A stretch of 64,000 nucleotides of DNA, taken from positions 186,001-250,000 of the forward strand of contig NZ_JANZXB010000002.1 in assembly GCF_025371035.1 (NCBI RefSeq), read 5' to 3'. The DNA comes from Sphingomonas sp. LC-1. Lineage in GTDB: Bacteria > Pseudomonadota > Alphaproteobacteria > Sphingomonadales > Sphingomonadaceae. Positions 20,498 through 29,874 of the stretch are shown here, piece by piece (positions within the stretch are counted from its first letter, which is position 1; each line of letters begins with the position of its first letter). The notes beneath the pieces were generated by a model, which worked only from the letters and a program-made list of their open reading frames with translations, searched no databases and was not told where the DNA came from. The position numbers and the translations under genes were made by a program.

Positions 20498-21031
20498 TTA
20501 AGGCGTATCCGGCCCCAGCGTCGGGTCCAGATCGCGCGGCCGGATGAACGCCACCAGCGTTGCGCTATGCGGCTGAACCTCGGCCCAGCGGGTGATCGGC
20601 AAGGTCATCTGCGCGACGGTGGCGGTGGGATATTTGTCCTCCACCCGCTCGCGCAATTCGCTGTCCAGCGCCAGTTCGAGGACCAGATCCTCCAGCCCCG
20701 GATTATGGCCGACCAGCAGGACGTGATCCGCCTCGTCCGGCAGGGCATGCACCCGGTCGAGCAGGCTGGGGGCGGAGGCGAGGTACATCGCTTTGTCCCA
20801 CACCGGCGCCAGCGTCCGGCCATAGCCGCCCCACACTTCGTCCAGCGTCTCCATCACGCGAATGGCGGGGGAGGCGACGATATGGTCGAATTGCAGATCG
20901 AGCGATTTCAGATGCCGCCCGATCATCGCGGCGGCGCGGCGGCCCTTGGCGTTGAGGGGCCGATCGAAATCGCGGGAGACCGGATCGTCCCAGCTCGATT
21001 TGGCATGGCGAAGCAGCGTCAGCGTCTTCAT
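20498..21031 (-). CDS. SixA-type phosphohistidine phosphatase
   Basis: A 177-aa histidine phosphatase superfamily member. The catalytic RHA motif is LLRHAKSSW (H8-H9 region), followed by SPAIRVMETLDEVW and the second histidine in LLVGHNPGLEDL. E. coli SixA removes phosphate from histidine residues of phosphotransfer domains, including the nitrogen PTS; with ptsN elsewhere in the window a link is possible but not shown. The start overlaps the stop of the DinG-like helicase by four bases, so they are co-expressed. Confidence 0.88.
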   Translation of the reverse strand: MKTLTLLRHAKSSWDDPVSRDFDRPLNAKGRRAAAMIGRHLKSLDLQFDHIVASPAIRVMETLDEVWGGYGRTLAPVWDKAMYLASAPSLLDRVHALPDEADHVLLVGHNPGLEDLVLELALDSELRERVEDKYPTATVAQMTLPITRWAEVQPHSATLVAFIRPRDLDPTLGPDTP

Positions 21032-23763
21032 CGGACCGGATACTCCGTCGCGGCGGCGGGCAGCGTTTCGCTGTTTCCATGCCCGATCCCGGCGTCGGAG
21101 GAAAGCCGCGCCGCGACCCGCGCGACCGCTTCGTCCAGCGTCACCCGGGTGACCGCGACCCCCGGCGGAAAGGCGTCGCGCAACCGCGACGGCATGGCGG
21201 CGGACAGAAGCACGAACGCACCGCGATCGTCCGCACGCCGGATCAACCGTCCGAACGCCTGCGCCATGCGCGCGCGCACGATCCGGTCGTCATAGGCGCT
21301 GCCGCCCCCGGCCAGTTTGCGCGCGGCATGAAGGACGGTGGGCTTGGGCCATGGCACCCCCTCCATCACCACCAGCCGCAGCGAGGAGCCCGGCACGTCC
21401 ACGCCGTCGCGAAGCGCATCGGTACCCAGCAGCGAGGCGGACGGATCGTCGCGGAAAATATCGACCAGCGTGCCTGTATCGATCGGATCGACATGCTGAG
21501 CATGAAGGGCCAGCCCCTCGCGCGCCAGCCGGTCGGCGATGCGGCCATGGACACCGCGCAGGCGCCGGATGGCGGTGAACAGCCCCAGCGTCCCGCCCTT
21601 CGCCGCCTCGATCAGTCGTGCATAGGCGTTGGCGAGTTGCGGAATGTCGCCACGTTTCACATCGGTCACGATCAGGACCTCGGCACGATCGGGATAATCG
21701 AACGGGCTTTCCGCGACGAAATGAGCAGGGCTTCGCGCCAGATGCGGTGCTCCGCTTCGCGCCTCGGCCACATCCCAATCCCCTCCGGCGCGCAAGGTCG
21801 CGGAGGTGACGACCGCGCCATGCGCGGGTTTCAGCACGATTTCGGCAAAAGGCCGGGTGGGGTCCAGCCAATGGCGGTGGAGCCCGATATCATATTCGCG
21901 CCCCTCCACCCGATCGACCGCCAGCCAGTCGACGAAATCGGGATCGACCGGCCCGCCGATCCGCGCGAGCAGCGATAGCCAGGCGGCCACCGTCTCCGCG
22001 CGCCACGCGATCGAGGCGATCGCACCCTCCACTCGCGCGCGCGCCGGTCCGTCGAGCCAGTCCGGTGCCTCATGCAGCACCGCCTCCAGCCGCTGCCCCA
22101 AAGTCACGAGCGGGCGCAGCAGCGCGTCGAGCGCATGGGCGGCAGGTCCAGCAGCGTCGATCAGTTCGGGCGAGGGGTCGGCGAGTTCGGTCTCCAGACC
22201 ATAGCCCGCATCGCCCGACTGTTCGGCACGAGCGAAGGCCAGGCCTCGCACCGCCGCCAGCAGCGCCTCGATCGGGCCGAAGGGCTGCCCCTCTGCCAGT
22301 CGGCCGAGCCAGCCTTCGCTCGCCAGCGCATGGGCGGCCTGCACCGCATCGCCGATCGCGCGGTTGCCGCCCTCATCATAGCTGGCGACATCGGATAGCC
22401 GTGCGGCCAGACCCCGGCGGCGTCCGCGCGATCCGGCTTCGGGGCCGAGAATCCAGCGCCGCAACTCGATCGTCTCCGCCCCGGTCAGCGCGGTGGCGAA
22501 CATCGAATCCGCCGCATCGAACAGGTGATGTCCCTCGTCGAAGACATAGCGGGTCGGCCGCGTCTGAGTCTCGCGCCCACGCGCGGCGTTGACCATGACC
22601 AGCGCATGGTTGGCGATGACGATATCCGCTTGCACCGAGGCGCGGGCAGCCCGCTCGATGAAGCATTTCCGATAATGCGGACACCCGGCATAGACGCACT
22701 CGCCGCGCCGGTCGGTCAGCGCGGCCGACCCGTTGCGACGGAACAGGGTGGTCAGCCAGCCGGGCAGGTCGCCGCCCACCATATCGCCATCGCTGGTATA
22801 GGCGGCCCAGCGCGCGACCAATTGCGCCAGCACCGCCGCGCGTCCGGCAAAGCCGCCTTGCAGCGCATCCTCCAGATTGAGCAGGCAGAGATAATTTTCC
22901 CGCCCCTTGCGGGTGACGACACGTTCCTTGCGCAGCACGGCGTCGGGGAAGATGCGCGCGGTCTCGCCGCTCAACTGACGTTGCAGCGCTTTGGTATAGG
23001 TCGAGATCCACACCGCGCCGCCCGCCCGCTCGGCCCAGAGGCTGGCGGGGGCAAGATAGCCCAGCGTCTTGCCGATGCCCGTGCCCGCCTCGGCCAACAC
23101 CATATTGGGGGTGTCACGCACCGCGCGCGGCGCGAAGGCGGCGGTGACGGCGGCGGCATAGGCGCGCTGACCGGGGCGTTCTTCCGCGCCCTCGCCGGTC
23201 AGACGGCGCAAGCGGACTTCCGCGTCTTGCGGGGGCAGATCGATGGTGCGCGGGGCGGGGCGTGGGGCGTCCTCCTCCCATTCGGGCAGGGCGCTGAACA
23301 GCCATCGCTCGTTGCGTTCGGGGCGAGTGAGGCGCGGGCCGATCAGCGGCGCCCATGGCCAGCGCAGCCGGGCGAGACTCTGCGCGGCGGTCCATGCCCC
23401 CTCGCGCTCGGGCCAGGCACCATCGGGGGTGGCGAGCAACGTCTCGGTCGCCTGGAGCAGAAAGGCGGCCACCTCCGCGTCACTTCGCGGCGGTTCCAGG
23501 CCACAGGCACGGGCGAGGCCATGCGGGGTCGGCACCGCGAACTGGGCGGGTCGCAAAAAGGCGAAGAGTTCGAGCAGGTCGAGGCCCGACAGCTCGGCAT
23601 AGCCCAGGCGCTGCCCGATCAGCGGCGCGTTGAGCAGGATCACCGGCGTCTCGGCGGCGAGTCCGATCGCTTCGCCACGCGAGACGGCGCGCGTCTGTCC
23701 CTGGGTGGATATCCACACGCCGCTATGGCTGGCGTGCAGGGCGGGGTAGGGAGGCGCGGTCAC
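21028..23763 (-). CDS. DinG/XPD-type ATP-dependent DNA helicase with Fe-S motif
   Basis: A superfamily 2 helicase of about 911 aa. Motif I is AEAGTGIGKT, the DEAH box is VFDEGHHLF, and motif VI is MAQAFGRLIRR. Cysteines in NYLCLLN and ECVYAGCPHYRKC match the four-cysteine Fe-S cluster of XPD/DinG helicases. Such enzymes unwind 5'-3' and act on R-loops, G-quadruplexes and damaged forks. GTG at 23763 (VTAPPYPALH) is the likelier start; TTG at 23799 is also open and neither has a clear ribosome-binding site. The gene leads into sixA and is divergent from lysK. Confidence 0.9.
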   Translation of the reverse strand: MTAPPYPALHASHSGVWISTQGQTRAVSRGEAIGLAAETPVILLNAPLIGQRLGYAELSGLDLLELFAFLRPAQFAVPTPHGLARACGLEPPRSDAEVAAFLLQATETLLATPDGAWPEREGAWTAAQSLARLRWPWAPLIGPRLTRPERNERWLFSALPEWEEDAPRPAPRTIDLPPQDAEVRLRRLTGEGAEERPGQRAYAAAVTAAFAPRAVRDTPNMVLAEAGTGIGKTLGYLAPASLWAERAGGAVWISTYTKALQRQLSGETARIFPDAVLRKERVVTRKGRENYLCLLNLEDALQGGFAGRAAVLAQLVARWAAYTSDGDMVGGDLPGWLTTLFRRNGSAALTDRRGECVYAGCPHYRKCFIERAARASVQADIVIANHALVMVNAARGRETQTRPTRYVFDEGHHLFDAADSMFATALTGAETIELRRWILGPEAGSRGRRRGLAARLSDVASYDEGGNRAIGDAVQAAHALASEGWLGRLAEGQPFGPIEALLAAVRGLAFARAEQSGDAGYGLETELADPSPELIDAAGPAAHALDALLRPLVTLGQRLEAVLHEAPDWLDGPARARVEGAIASIAWRAETVAAWLSLLARIGGPVDPDFVDWLAVDRVEGREYDIGLHRHWLDPTRPFAEIVLKPAHGAVVTSATLRAGGDWDVAEARSGAPHLARSPAHFVAESPFDYPDRAEVLIVTDVKRGDIPQLANAYARLIEAAKGGTLGLFTAIRRLRGVHGRIADRLAREGLALHAQHVDPIDTGTLVDIFRDDPSASLLGTDALRDGVDVPGSSLRLVVMEGVPWPKPTVLHAARKLAGGGSAYDDRIVRARMAQAFGRLIRRADDRGAFVLLSAAMPSRLRDAFPPGVAVTRVTLDEAVARVAARLSSDAGIGHGNSETLPAAATEYPVR

Positions 23764-23842
23764 AAGCGAGGATATCGGCGACCCGGAACAGGATGGCAAC
23801 GGGGCGCACCGCTTTTAATCGCCTGCAAAATCCCTCTTGCTC

Positions 23843-23858
23843 TGTTCCACGTGGAACA
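23843..23858. promoter_or_regulatory. parS: parS site 1 (ParB binding)
   Basis: TGTTCCACGTGGAACA is a perfect 16-bp palindrome and a close match to the bacterial parS consensus TGTTTCACGTGAAACA. It lies in the dinG-like/lysK intergenic region, 6.6 kb from parA. Confidence 0.9.
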
Positions 23859-23866
23859 TGAGCTTC

Positions 23867-23887
23867 TGTGGATAAGTCTGTGAATAA
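23867..23887 (-). promoter_or_regulatory. Two DnaA boxes next to parS site 1
   Basis: TGTGGATAA (23867-23875) is a perfect DnaA box on the minus strand, and TGTGAATAA (23879-23887) matches the degenerate consensus TTATNCACA. They start 8 bases from parS site 1 and lie about 93 bases before the lysK start. Confidence 0.65.
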
Positions 23888-23979
23888 TGTGATGAGAAGC
23901 GGTGGATCGAAGCGGGATATTGGGTGGATCGTGTAAAATGCATTTGTGCATCGCGCCCTGCCTTGCCAGAGGCAAATCC

Positions 23980-25554
23980 ATGACAGACGAACTTCGCTCC
24001 ACCGCTCTCGAGTCCAAGGCCTGGCCCTATGAGGAGGCCCGCAAGCTCCTCAAACGCTATCCCGACGGCAAGCCTGGTGGTGAGCCGATCCTGTTCGAAA
24101 CCGGATATGGCCCATCGGGCCTGCCGCATATCGGTACCTTTAACGAAGTGCTGCGCACCACCATGGTCCGCAACGCCTTTCATGCGCTGTCGGACCAGAA
24201 GACCCGGCTGATCGCCTTTTCGGACGATATGGACGGATTGCGCAAGGTGCCCGACAACGTCCCGAACCAGGAGATGCTGCGCGAGCATCTCGGCAAGCCG
24301 CTGACCCAGGTGCCGGATCCGTTCGAGAAGTTCGATAGCTTTGCCGCGCACAACAACGCACTGCTGCGCCAGTTTCTCGATCGCTTCGGCTTCGACTATG
24401 AATTCGCCTCCTCCACCGAATATTATCATTCGGGCCGGTTCGACGACGCGCTGCGGCTGGTGCTGAAACACTATCAGGGCATTCAGGATGTGATGCTCCC
24501 GACGCTGCGCGCCGAGCGCCGCGCGACCTATTCGCCGGTCCTGCCGATCAGCCCCAAATCGGGTATCGTGCTTCAGGTGCCGGTCGAGGTGATCGACGCC
24601 GAGGCGGGCTTGATCGCCTTCGACGACGAGGGCGAGCGGATCGTCCAGTCGGCGCTGGGCGGCCTGTCCAAGCTGCAATGGAAGGTCGACTGGGCGATGC
24701 GCTGGGTCGCGTTGGGCGTGGATTACGAGATGGCGGGCAAGGACCTGATCGACTCGGTCACCCAGTCGTCGAAGATCGCCCGAGTACTTGGCGGTCGTCC
24801 CCCCGAGGGCTTTAACTATGAGATGTTCCTCGACGAACATGGCGAGAAGATCTCCAAGTCCAAGGGCAATGGCCTGAGCCTCGACCAGTGGCTGACCTAT
24901 GGCCCCGAAGAGAGCCTGGCCTTCTTCGCCTATCGCGAGCCCAAAAAGGCCAAGCAGCTGCACATGGGCGTCATTCCGCGCGCGGTGGACGAATATTGGC
25001 AGTTTCGGGTCAACTATCCCAACCAGTCGCTCAAGGAGCAATTGGGCAATCCGGTGCATCACATCCATGACGGCAAGCTGCCGCAGGGAGAGTTGCCGGT
25101 GACGTTCGGCCTGCTGCTCAACCTGGTCGGGGTGATGGGCGAGGCGACCAAGGAGCAGGTCTGGGGCTATCTTGCCAATTATGTGCCAGAAGCCTCGGCG
25201 GAGAAATATCCCGAGCTGGACCGGCTGATCGACCATGCGCTGGCCTATGCGCGTGACTTCGTCGCCCCGACGCTCCAGCGCCGCGCGCCCGAGCCGCATG
25301 AGGCCGAGGCACTGCGCCAGCTCGACGCGCAATTGGCGGCGCTCCCGGCAGGGGCGAGTGCCGAGGATATCCAGAACATCGTCTATGAGATCGGCAAAAC
25401 CGACGCCTTCCCGTCGCTGCGCGACTGGTTCAAGGCGCTGTACGAAACGTTGCTGGGGTCGGCGCAAGGGCCGCGCATGGGTAGCTTCATCGCGCTTTAC
25501 GGTGTGGATAACAGCCGCAAACTGATCGCCGAGGCATTGGCCAAGGCCGCGTAA
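23980..25554 (+). CDS. lysK: Lysyl-tRNA synthetase, class I
   Basis: A 524-aa class I LysRS, the archaeal-type enzyme that replaces class II LysS in many alphaproteobacteria. The HIGH-like motif is GLPHIGTF (HIGT at 50-53) and the KMSKS loop is EKISKSKGN (from residue 289). It attaches lysine to tRNA-Lys. The start at 23980 follows AGAGGC; the longer frame upstream crosses the regulatory region with a DnaA box and is not used. A perfect DnaA box lies near its 3' end (25503-25511). Confidence 0.96.
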   Translation: MTDELRSTALESKAWPYEEARKLLKRYPDGKPGGEPILFETGYGPSGLPHIGTFNEVLRTTMVRNAFHALSDQKTRLIAFSDDMDGLRKVPDNVPNQEMLREHLGKPLTQVPDPFEKFDSFAAHNNALLRQFLDRFGFDYEFASSTEYYHSGRFDDALRLVLKHYQGIQDVMLPTLRAERRATYSPVLPISPKSGIVLQVPVEVIDAEAGLIAFDDEGERIVQSALGGLSKLQWKVDWAMRWVALGVDYEMAGKDLIDSVTQSSKIARVLGGRPPEGFNYEMFLDEHGEKISKSKGNGLSLDQWLTYGPEESLAFFAYREPKKAKQLHMGVIPRAVDEYWQFRVNYPNQSLKEQLGNPVHHIHDGKLPQGELPVTFGLLLNLVGVMGEATKEQVWGYLANYVPEASAEKYPELDRLIDHALAYARDFVAPTLQRRAPEPHEAEALRQLDAQLAALPAGASAEDIQNIVYEIGKTDAFPSLRDWFKALYETLLGSAQGPRMGSFIALYGVDNSRKLIAEALAKAA

Positions 25555-25564
25555 CGGCTGGCTG

Positions 25565-25656
25565 CCCTCACCCTTCCGGCGCTTCGCGCCTCCCTCCCTC
25601 TCCCATTGGGAGAGGGAAGGGGCCCGCCCGCTGAAAGCGGGTGGGAAGGGTGAGGG
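25565..25656. repeat. Nested palindromic element between lysK and the hydrolase gene
   Basis: Outer arms CCCTCACCCTTCC (25565-25577) and GGAAGGGTGAGGG (25644-25656) are perfect inverted repeats. Inside are a second perfect hairpin, TCCCTCTCCC-ATT-GGGAGAGGGA (25595-25617), and a GC-rich third one. It occupies the gap between convergent genes and probably ends transcription from both sides. Elements of this type are repeated in many GC-rich proteobacteria; only one copy is seen here. Confidence 0.75.
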
Positions 25657-25665
25657 TAGAATTGT

Positions 25666-26367
25666 TTAGCGGAGATGCTCCGCAAAAAACGCCATGGTGC
25701 GTTCGTCCGCCAGCTTGGCGGACTCGTCCGACCGGCGCTGACCGAATTCGGTGGCGAAGCCGTGATCCTCGCCGGGATAGTCGTACAGCGTGACCTTGGG
25801 GTGATCGTCCAGCCCCTCGTGCATCCGCTTCTGCGCGTCCTTGTCGACGAAATGATCCTCCTCCGGAATGTGGAGCAGCACCGGCTTGGCGATGGCGTGT
25901 TTCTCACCGAGCAACCCGTCTATGCCGACACCATAATAGCCGACACTGGCGTCCACATCGGTGCGCGCCGCAGTCATGAAGGCGAGACGCCCGCCCAAGC
26001 AATAGCCGACCACGCCGACCTTGAAGTCCGGGCCATGCTCTTCGCGGATCGCCTTGATCGTCGCCTCGATATCGCGAATGCCGCCATCCTGGTCGAATTG
26101 CCCCATCAGATCGAGCGCCTGCTGCATCTCGTTGGGAACGTCCGGGTCCAGTTCGATACCGGGCGCGATCTTGTGGAAAAGATCGGGGGCAACCGCCAGA
26201 TAGCCCGCTTCGGCCAGCGTATCGCACTTTCGGCGGATGCCCGCATTGATCCCGAAAATCTCCTGAATGACGATGATCGCGGCCGAAGCTGTGCCCTCCG
26301 GCTCGGCATAATAAGCGTTGAACGGGCCTTCGCCGTGCGGGGCGGCGATGGTCTTGGTTCCGGTCAT
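25666..26367 (-). CDS. Dienelactone hydrolase family protein
   Basis: A 233-aa alpha/beta hydrolase of the dienelactone hydrolase family. The nucleophilic cysteine is in VGYCLGGRLAF, the conserved glutamate in VIQEIFGI, an acidic residue in PEEDHFVD and the histidine in GEDHGF, giving the Cys-His-Asp triad of this family. Substrates in the wider family include dienelactones and other esters; none can be named here. ACAGGAGA fixes the start at 26367. The gene is divergent from DUF6489 and convergent with lysK. Confidence 0.88.
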   Translation of the reverse strand: MTGTKTIAAPHGEGPFNAYYAEPEGTASAAIIVIQEIFGINAGIRRKCDTLAEAGYLAVAPDLFHKIAPGIELDPDVPNEMQQALDLMGQFDQDGGIRDIEATIKAIREEHGPDFKVGVVGYCLGGRLAFMTAARTDVDASVGYYGVGIDGLLGEKHAIAKPVLLHIPEEDHFVDKDAQKRMHEGLDDHPKVTLYDYPGEDHGFATEFGQRRSDESAKLADERTMAFFAEHLR

Positions 26368-26437
26368 GCTGGTCTCCTGTGGTCGTCGCGACGATAACGC
26401 CTTATGCCTCACTTGGTCGCGTGAGGAGAATGGCACC

Positions 26438-26662
26438 GTGAAAGTGAATGTGGAAATCGACTGCACGCCCGAAGAAGCGCGCCGCGCCATGGGGCTGCCC
26501 GACCTGACGCCGATCCATGAACGCTATGTCCAGATGATGCTCGACACGATGCAGTCGGGGGTGAAGCCTGAAATGGTCGAGGCGATGATGCGCAGCTGGG
26601 CGCCGATGGGCGAGGCGAGCATGGCGATGTGGCGTCGCATGTTCGAGGGGCAGAAGGGCTGA
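26438..26662 (+). CDS. DUF6489 family protein
   Basis: A 74-aa protein with the start MKVNVEIDCTPEEARRAMGLPDLTP, typical of DUF6489, a small sphingomonad family of unknown role. It is methionine-rich (QMMLDTMQSG, EAMMRSWAPMGEASMAMWRRM) and probably helical, with no signal peptide or membrane segment. GAGGAGAA (26423-26430) before GTG at 26438 fixes the start, so the ORF upstream to 26318 is not used. It ends 21 bases before mnmE. Confidence 0.8.
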   Translation: MKVNVEIDCTPEEARRAMGLPDLTPIHERYVQMMLDTMQSGVKPEMVEAMMRSWAPMGEASMAMWRRMFEGQKG

Positions 26663-26683
26663 TCGCCCCCAAGGATTAAAGGC

Positions 26684-27970
26684 ATGACCGACACAATCTT
26701 CGCCGTCTCCAGTGGACAGCCGCCCGCCGCGATCGCGGTGATCCGCGTCAGCGGCCCGGTGGCGTTCGCCGTGGCCGAGCGTCTGGGCGGACGCTTGCCG
26801 GCGCCACGTCGGGCCGGACTGCGACCGTTGCGGGATGGGGAGGGGGCGCTGCTCGACTCCGCCTTGATGCTATGCTTCCCCGGACCGGCGACGGCGACCG
26901 GCGAGGATCTGGTCGAGCTTCATTGTCATGGCGGGCGTGCTGTGGTCGCGGCGGTCGAGGCGGCGCTTGCCGCGCAGCCCGGTGTCCGTCGGGCCGAGCC
27001 GGGCGAGTTCACCCGCCGCGCGCTGCTCAATGGTCGGATCGATCTGGCCGAGGCGGAAGGGCTGGCCGATCTGCTCGAAGCCCAGACCGAACGTCAGCGC
27101 CGCGCCGCGATCAGCGCGGTCGAGGGGCGGGTCAGTCAGGCGCTGCGGGGATGGATGGACCGCTTGTCGGCGCTGTCCGCCATGATCGAGGCGATGCTCG
27201 ATTTCGCCGAAGAGGATGACGTCCCGCTCGATACCGCTGTGGCGGCGCGGATCAGGCAGGACATGGATGCGCTTGCGGCGGCGATGCTGGAGGTCGTGGA
27301 GCGGCCCCCGGTCGATCGCTTGCATGACGGTATTCGCGTCGTGCTGGCGGGGCCGCCCAATAGCGGCAAGTCGACCCTGCTCAATCTGCTGGTGGAGCGG
27401 GAGGCGGCAATCGTCTCCCCGATTGCGGGCACCACACGCGATCGGATCGAGGCGAGCGTGCTGCGCGGTGGCATCGCCTATATCCTCACCGACACCGCCG
27501 GGCTGGCGGAGGATACGGACGATGTGATCGAAGCGATCGGTGTCACCCGCGCGCAGGAGGCGATCCAACAAGCGGACATTTTGCTATGGATGGCGGACAC
27601 GACGCCCCTTCGTGCGGATGCGATCTGGCTTCATAGCCGGGCCGATCTCGTCGGCCGGGAGGCACTGCCGGGGGGGCGGCGGCTGGCGGTTCGACGTGAC
27701 GATGCGGCGAGCGTGGCGGCGGTGTGGGACGTGATTGCAGAGGCAGCAGCAATGCTTCTCCCCCGCGAGGATAGCATCGGCTTCAAACGTCATCAGCAGG
27801 AGCAGTGCCGCCGGGCGGCCGGTGCGCTGATGGCCGCTCCCGCGGGTGACCTTTTGTTGATGGCGGAAGAGCTTCGGATTGCGCGTCAGGCACTGGCGGA
27901 ATTGCTTGGGGTCAGCGCGACGGAGACCATGCTGGACGCGTTGTTCGGACGGTTCTGCCTCGGCAAATAA
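26684..27970 (+). CDS. mnmE: tRNA modification GTPase MnmE
   Basis: A 428-aa protein with the N-terminal tetrahydrofolate-binding domain (MTDTIFAVSSGQPPAAIAVIRVSG), a helical domain, and a G domain with G1 GPPNSGKST (223-231), the G2 TTRD segment and G3 DTAGL. The C-terminal FCLGK contains the conserved cysteine. With MnmG it adds the carboxymethylaminomethyl group at U34 of certain tRNAs. At 428 aa it is a little shorter than E. coli MnmE (454). mnmG follows after 68 bases that hold parS site 2. Confidence 0.97.
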   Translation: MTDTIFAVSSGQPPAAIAVIRVSGPVAFAVAERLGGRLPAPRRAGLRPLRDGEGALLDSALMLCFPGPATATGEDLVELHCHGGRAVVAAVEAALAAQPGVRRAEPGEFTRRALLNGRIDLAEAEGLADLLEAQTERQRRAAISAVEGRVSQALRGWMDRLSALSAMIEAMLDFAEEDDVPLDTAVAARIRQDMDALAAAMLEVVERPPVDRLHDGIRVVLAGPPNSGKSTLLNLLVEREAAIVSPIAGTTRDRIEASVLRGGIAYILTDTAGLAEDTDDVIEAIGVTRAQEAIQQADILLWMADTTPLRADAIWLHSRADLVGREALPGGRRLAVRRDDAASVAAVWDVIAEAAAMLLPREDSIGFKRHQQEQCRRAAGALMAAPAGDLLLMAEELRIARQALAELLGVSATETMLDALFGRFCLGK

Positions 27971-27971
27971 T

Positions 27972-27987
27972 TGTTCCACGTGGAACG
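27972..27987. promoter_or_regulatory. parS: parS site 2 (ParB binding)
   Basis: TGTTCCACGTGGAACG differs from the palindrome by one end base and lies two bases after the mnmE stop, in the mnmE-mnmG gap. Confidence 0.85.
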
Positions 27988-28038
27988 TTTACCATAGATC
28001 GCTTTGACGCTGACCGCGGCTTCCGGTAGGGCAAAGCC

Positions 28039-29874
28039 ATGTTTGATGTCGTAGTGATCGGTGGCGGTCACGCGGGAACCGAGGCCGCTGCGGCGGCTGC
28101 GCGCCGGGGTGCGCGGACGGCCCTTTTGTCCTTCGACCGTCATGGCCTGGGCGCCATGTCCTGCAATCCGGCGATCGGCGGATTGGGGAAGGGCCATATC
28201 GTGCGCGAGGTCGATAGTTTTGACGGGCTGATCGGCCGCGCGGCAGATCAGGGCGCGATCCACTATCGGATGCTCAACCGTAGCAAGGGAACCGCGGTTC
28301 AGGGCCCGCGCGTCCAGGCCGACCGACGACGCTATGCCGGGGCGATCCAGGCGATGTTGGCGGCACAATCGAACCTGACCATCGTTGAGGGCGAGGCCGA
28401 AGCGCTGCTGCTGGATGGCGACCGGGTGACGGGCGTGCAGCTTGGCGATGGCACGATCCTGTCGGCTCGCGCAGTGGTGCTCGCGACCGGGACGTTCCTG
28501 GGCGGACGACTGTTCCGGGGGGACGAGCGGCATCTGGGCGGGCGGATCGGCGAGCGTGCCGCCACGCGGATGGCCGAGCAGTTGCGTGCGCTGGGGCTGC
28601 CCATGGCACGGATGAAGACCGGCACGCCACCGCGTCTGGATGGCCGGACCATCGACTGGGCGAAGCTGGACGAACAGCTCTCCGATCTCGATCCCTGGAC
28701 CATGTCGCCCATGACGGGCGTGCGGCCGCTGCCGCAAATCGCCTGTGCGATTACCCGGACGACCGAACAGACGCATGCGATCATCGCGGCGGCCTTTCAC
28801 CGTTCGCCGCTATTCACCGGTGCGATCGAGGCGAACGGGCCGCGCTATTGTCCGTCGATCGAGGACAAGATCAAGCGCTTCGCCGATCGCGACAGCCATC
28901 AAATCTTCCTCGAGCCCGAGGGGCTGGACGATCCGCTTGTCTATCCCAACGGCCTGTCGACCTCGCTGCCGACCGATGTGCAGGAGGCAATGATCGCCTC
29001 CATGCCGGGATTGGAACGTGCCGTCATCACGCTGCCGGGCTATGCGGTGGAGTATGACCATATCGATCCGCGCTCGCTCGACGCCCGGCTCGCGCTGGGT
29101 GCGCTGGCGGGTGTGTTCTGCGCGGGGCAGATCAATGGCACGACCGGTTATGAAGAAGCGGCGGGGCAGGGGCTGATCGCCGGACTCAATGCCGCAGCGC
29201 ATGCCTGCGACCTGAGCCCGGTTATTCTCGACCGGGCATCCAGCTACCTGGGTGTGATGATCGACGATCTGGTCCTTCAGGGCGTGACCGAACCCTATCG
29301 AATGCTGACGGCGCGCGCCGAATATCGGCTGTCGCTGCGGGCCGATAATGCCGAAACGCGGCTCGGTGGAATAGCGGAAGCGGCGGGGTGTCTCTCCCCC
29401 GAAAGGCTGGCGCATCGAAGCCGGCGGCAGGAGCAGCAGAGCCTGTTGCGCGAGCGGCTTGCGGTGGTCCGCACCGCGTCCGATCTCGCGCGGAGCGGTG
29501 CCGCGATCGCCCAGGATGGCGCGCGGCGGACGGCCTATGAATGGCTACGCTTCGATGGTGTCACGCTCGCGCATGTTGCGCCAGAGGCGTCCGAAGGTTG
29601 CGATCCCGCGATCGTAGCGGAGACACTGGAGGACGCGCGCTACGCCCCCTATGTCGAACGACAGGCGGAGGAGGTCGCACGGCTTCGTGCCGATGAGCAG
29701 ATCCTGCTGCCCCCCATGATCGACTATATGGCGATCCCTGGCCTGTCGCAGGAGATGATCGACCGCTTGAGCATGGCCCGTCCTGCCACTCTGGCGGCGG
29801 CTTCGCGCATTCGGGGGATTACCCCCGCCGCCCTGTCGGCGGTCCTTCTCCACGCACGAAAGATGGCGGCATGA
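28039..29874 (+). CDS. mnmG: tRNA uridine-5-carboxymethylaminomethyl(34) synthesis enzyme MnmG
   Basis: A 611-aa FAD- and NADH-using partner of MnmE (also called GidA). The FAD motif is [12 protein letters not shown] (near residue 6), followed by [19 protein letters not shown], the cysteine motif [11 protein letters not shown]-like [14 protein letters not shown], and the C-terminal helical MnmE-binding domain ending SAVLLHARK. The gene order mnmE-mnmG-rsmG-parA-parB near the origin is widely conserved. Its stop overlaps the rsmG start by four bases. Confidence 0.97.
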   Translation: MFDVVVIGGGHAGTEAAAAAARRGARTALLSFDRHGLGAMSCNPAIGGLGKGHIVREVDSFDGLIGRAADQGAIHYRMLNRSKGTAVQGPRVQADRRRYAGAIQAMLAAQSNLTIVEGEAEALLLDGDRVTGVQLGDGTILSARAVVLATGTFLGGRLFRGDERHLGGRIGERAATRMAEQLRALGLPMARMKTGTPPRLDGRTIDWAKLDEQLSDLDPWTMSPMTGVRPLPQIACAITRTTEQTHAIIAAAFHRSPLFTGAIEANGPRYCPSIEDKIKRFADRDSHQIFLEPEGLDDPLVYPNGLSTSLPTDVQEAMIASMPGLERAVITLPGYAVEYDHIDPRSLDARLALGALAGVFCAGQINGTTGYEEAAGQGLIAGLNAAAHACDLSPVILDRASSYLGVMIDDLVLQGVTEPYRMLTARAEYRLSLRADNAETRLGGIAEAAGCLSPERLAHRSRRQEQQSLLRERLAVVRTASDLARSGAAIAQDGARRTAYEWLRFDGVTLAHVAPEASEGCDPAIVAETLEDARYAPYVERQAEEVARLRADEQILLPPMIDYMAIPGLSQEMIDRLSMARPATLAAASRIRGITPAALSAVLLHARKMAA

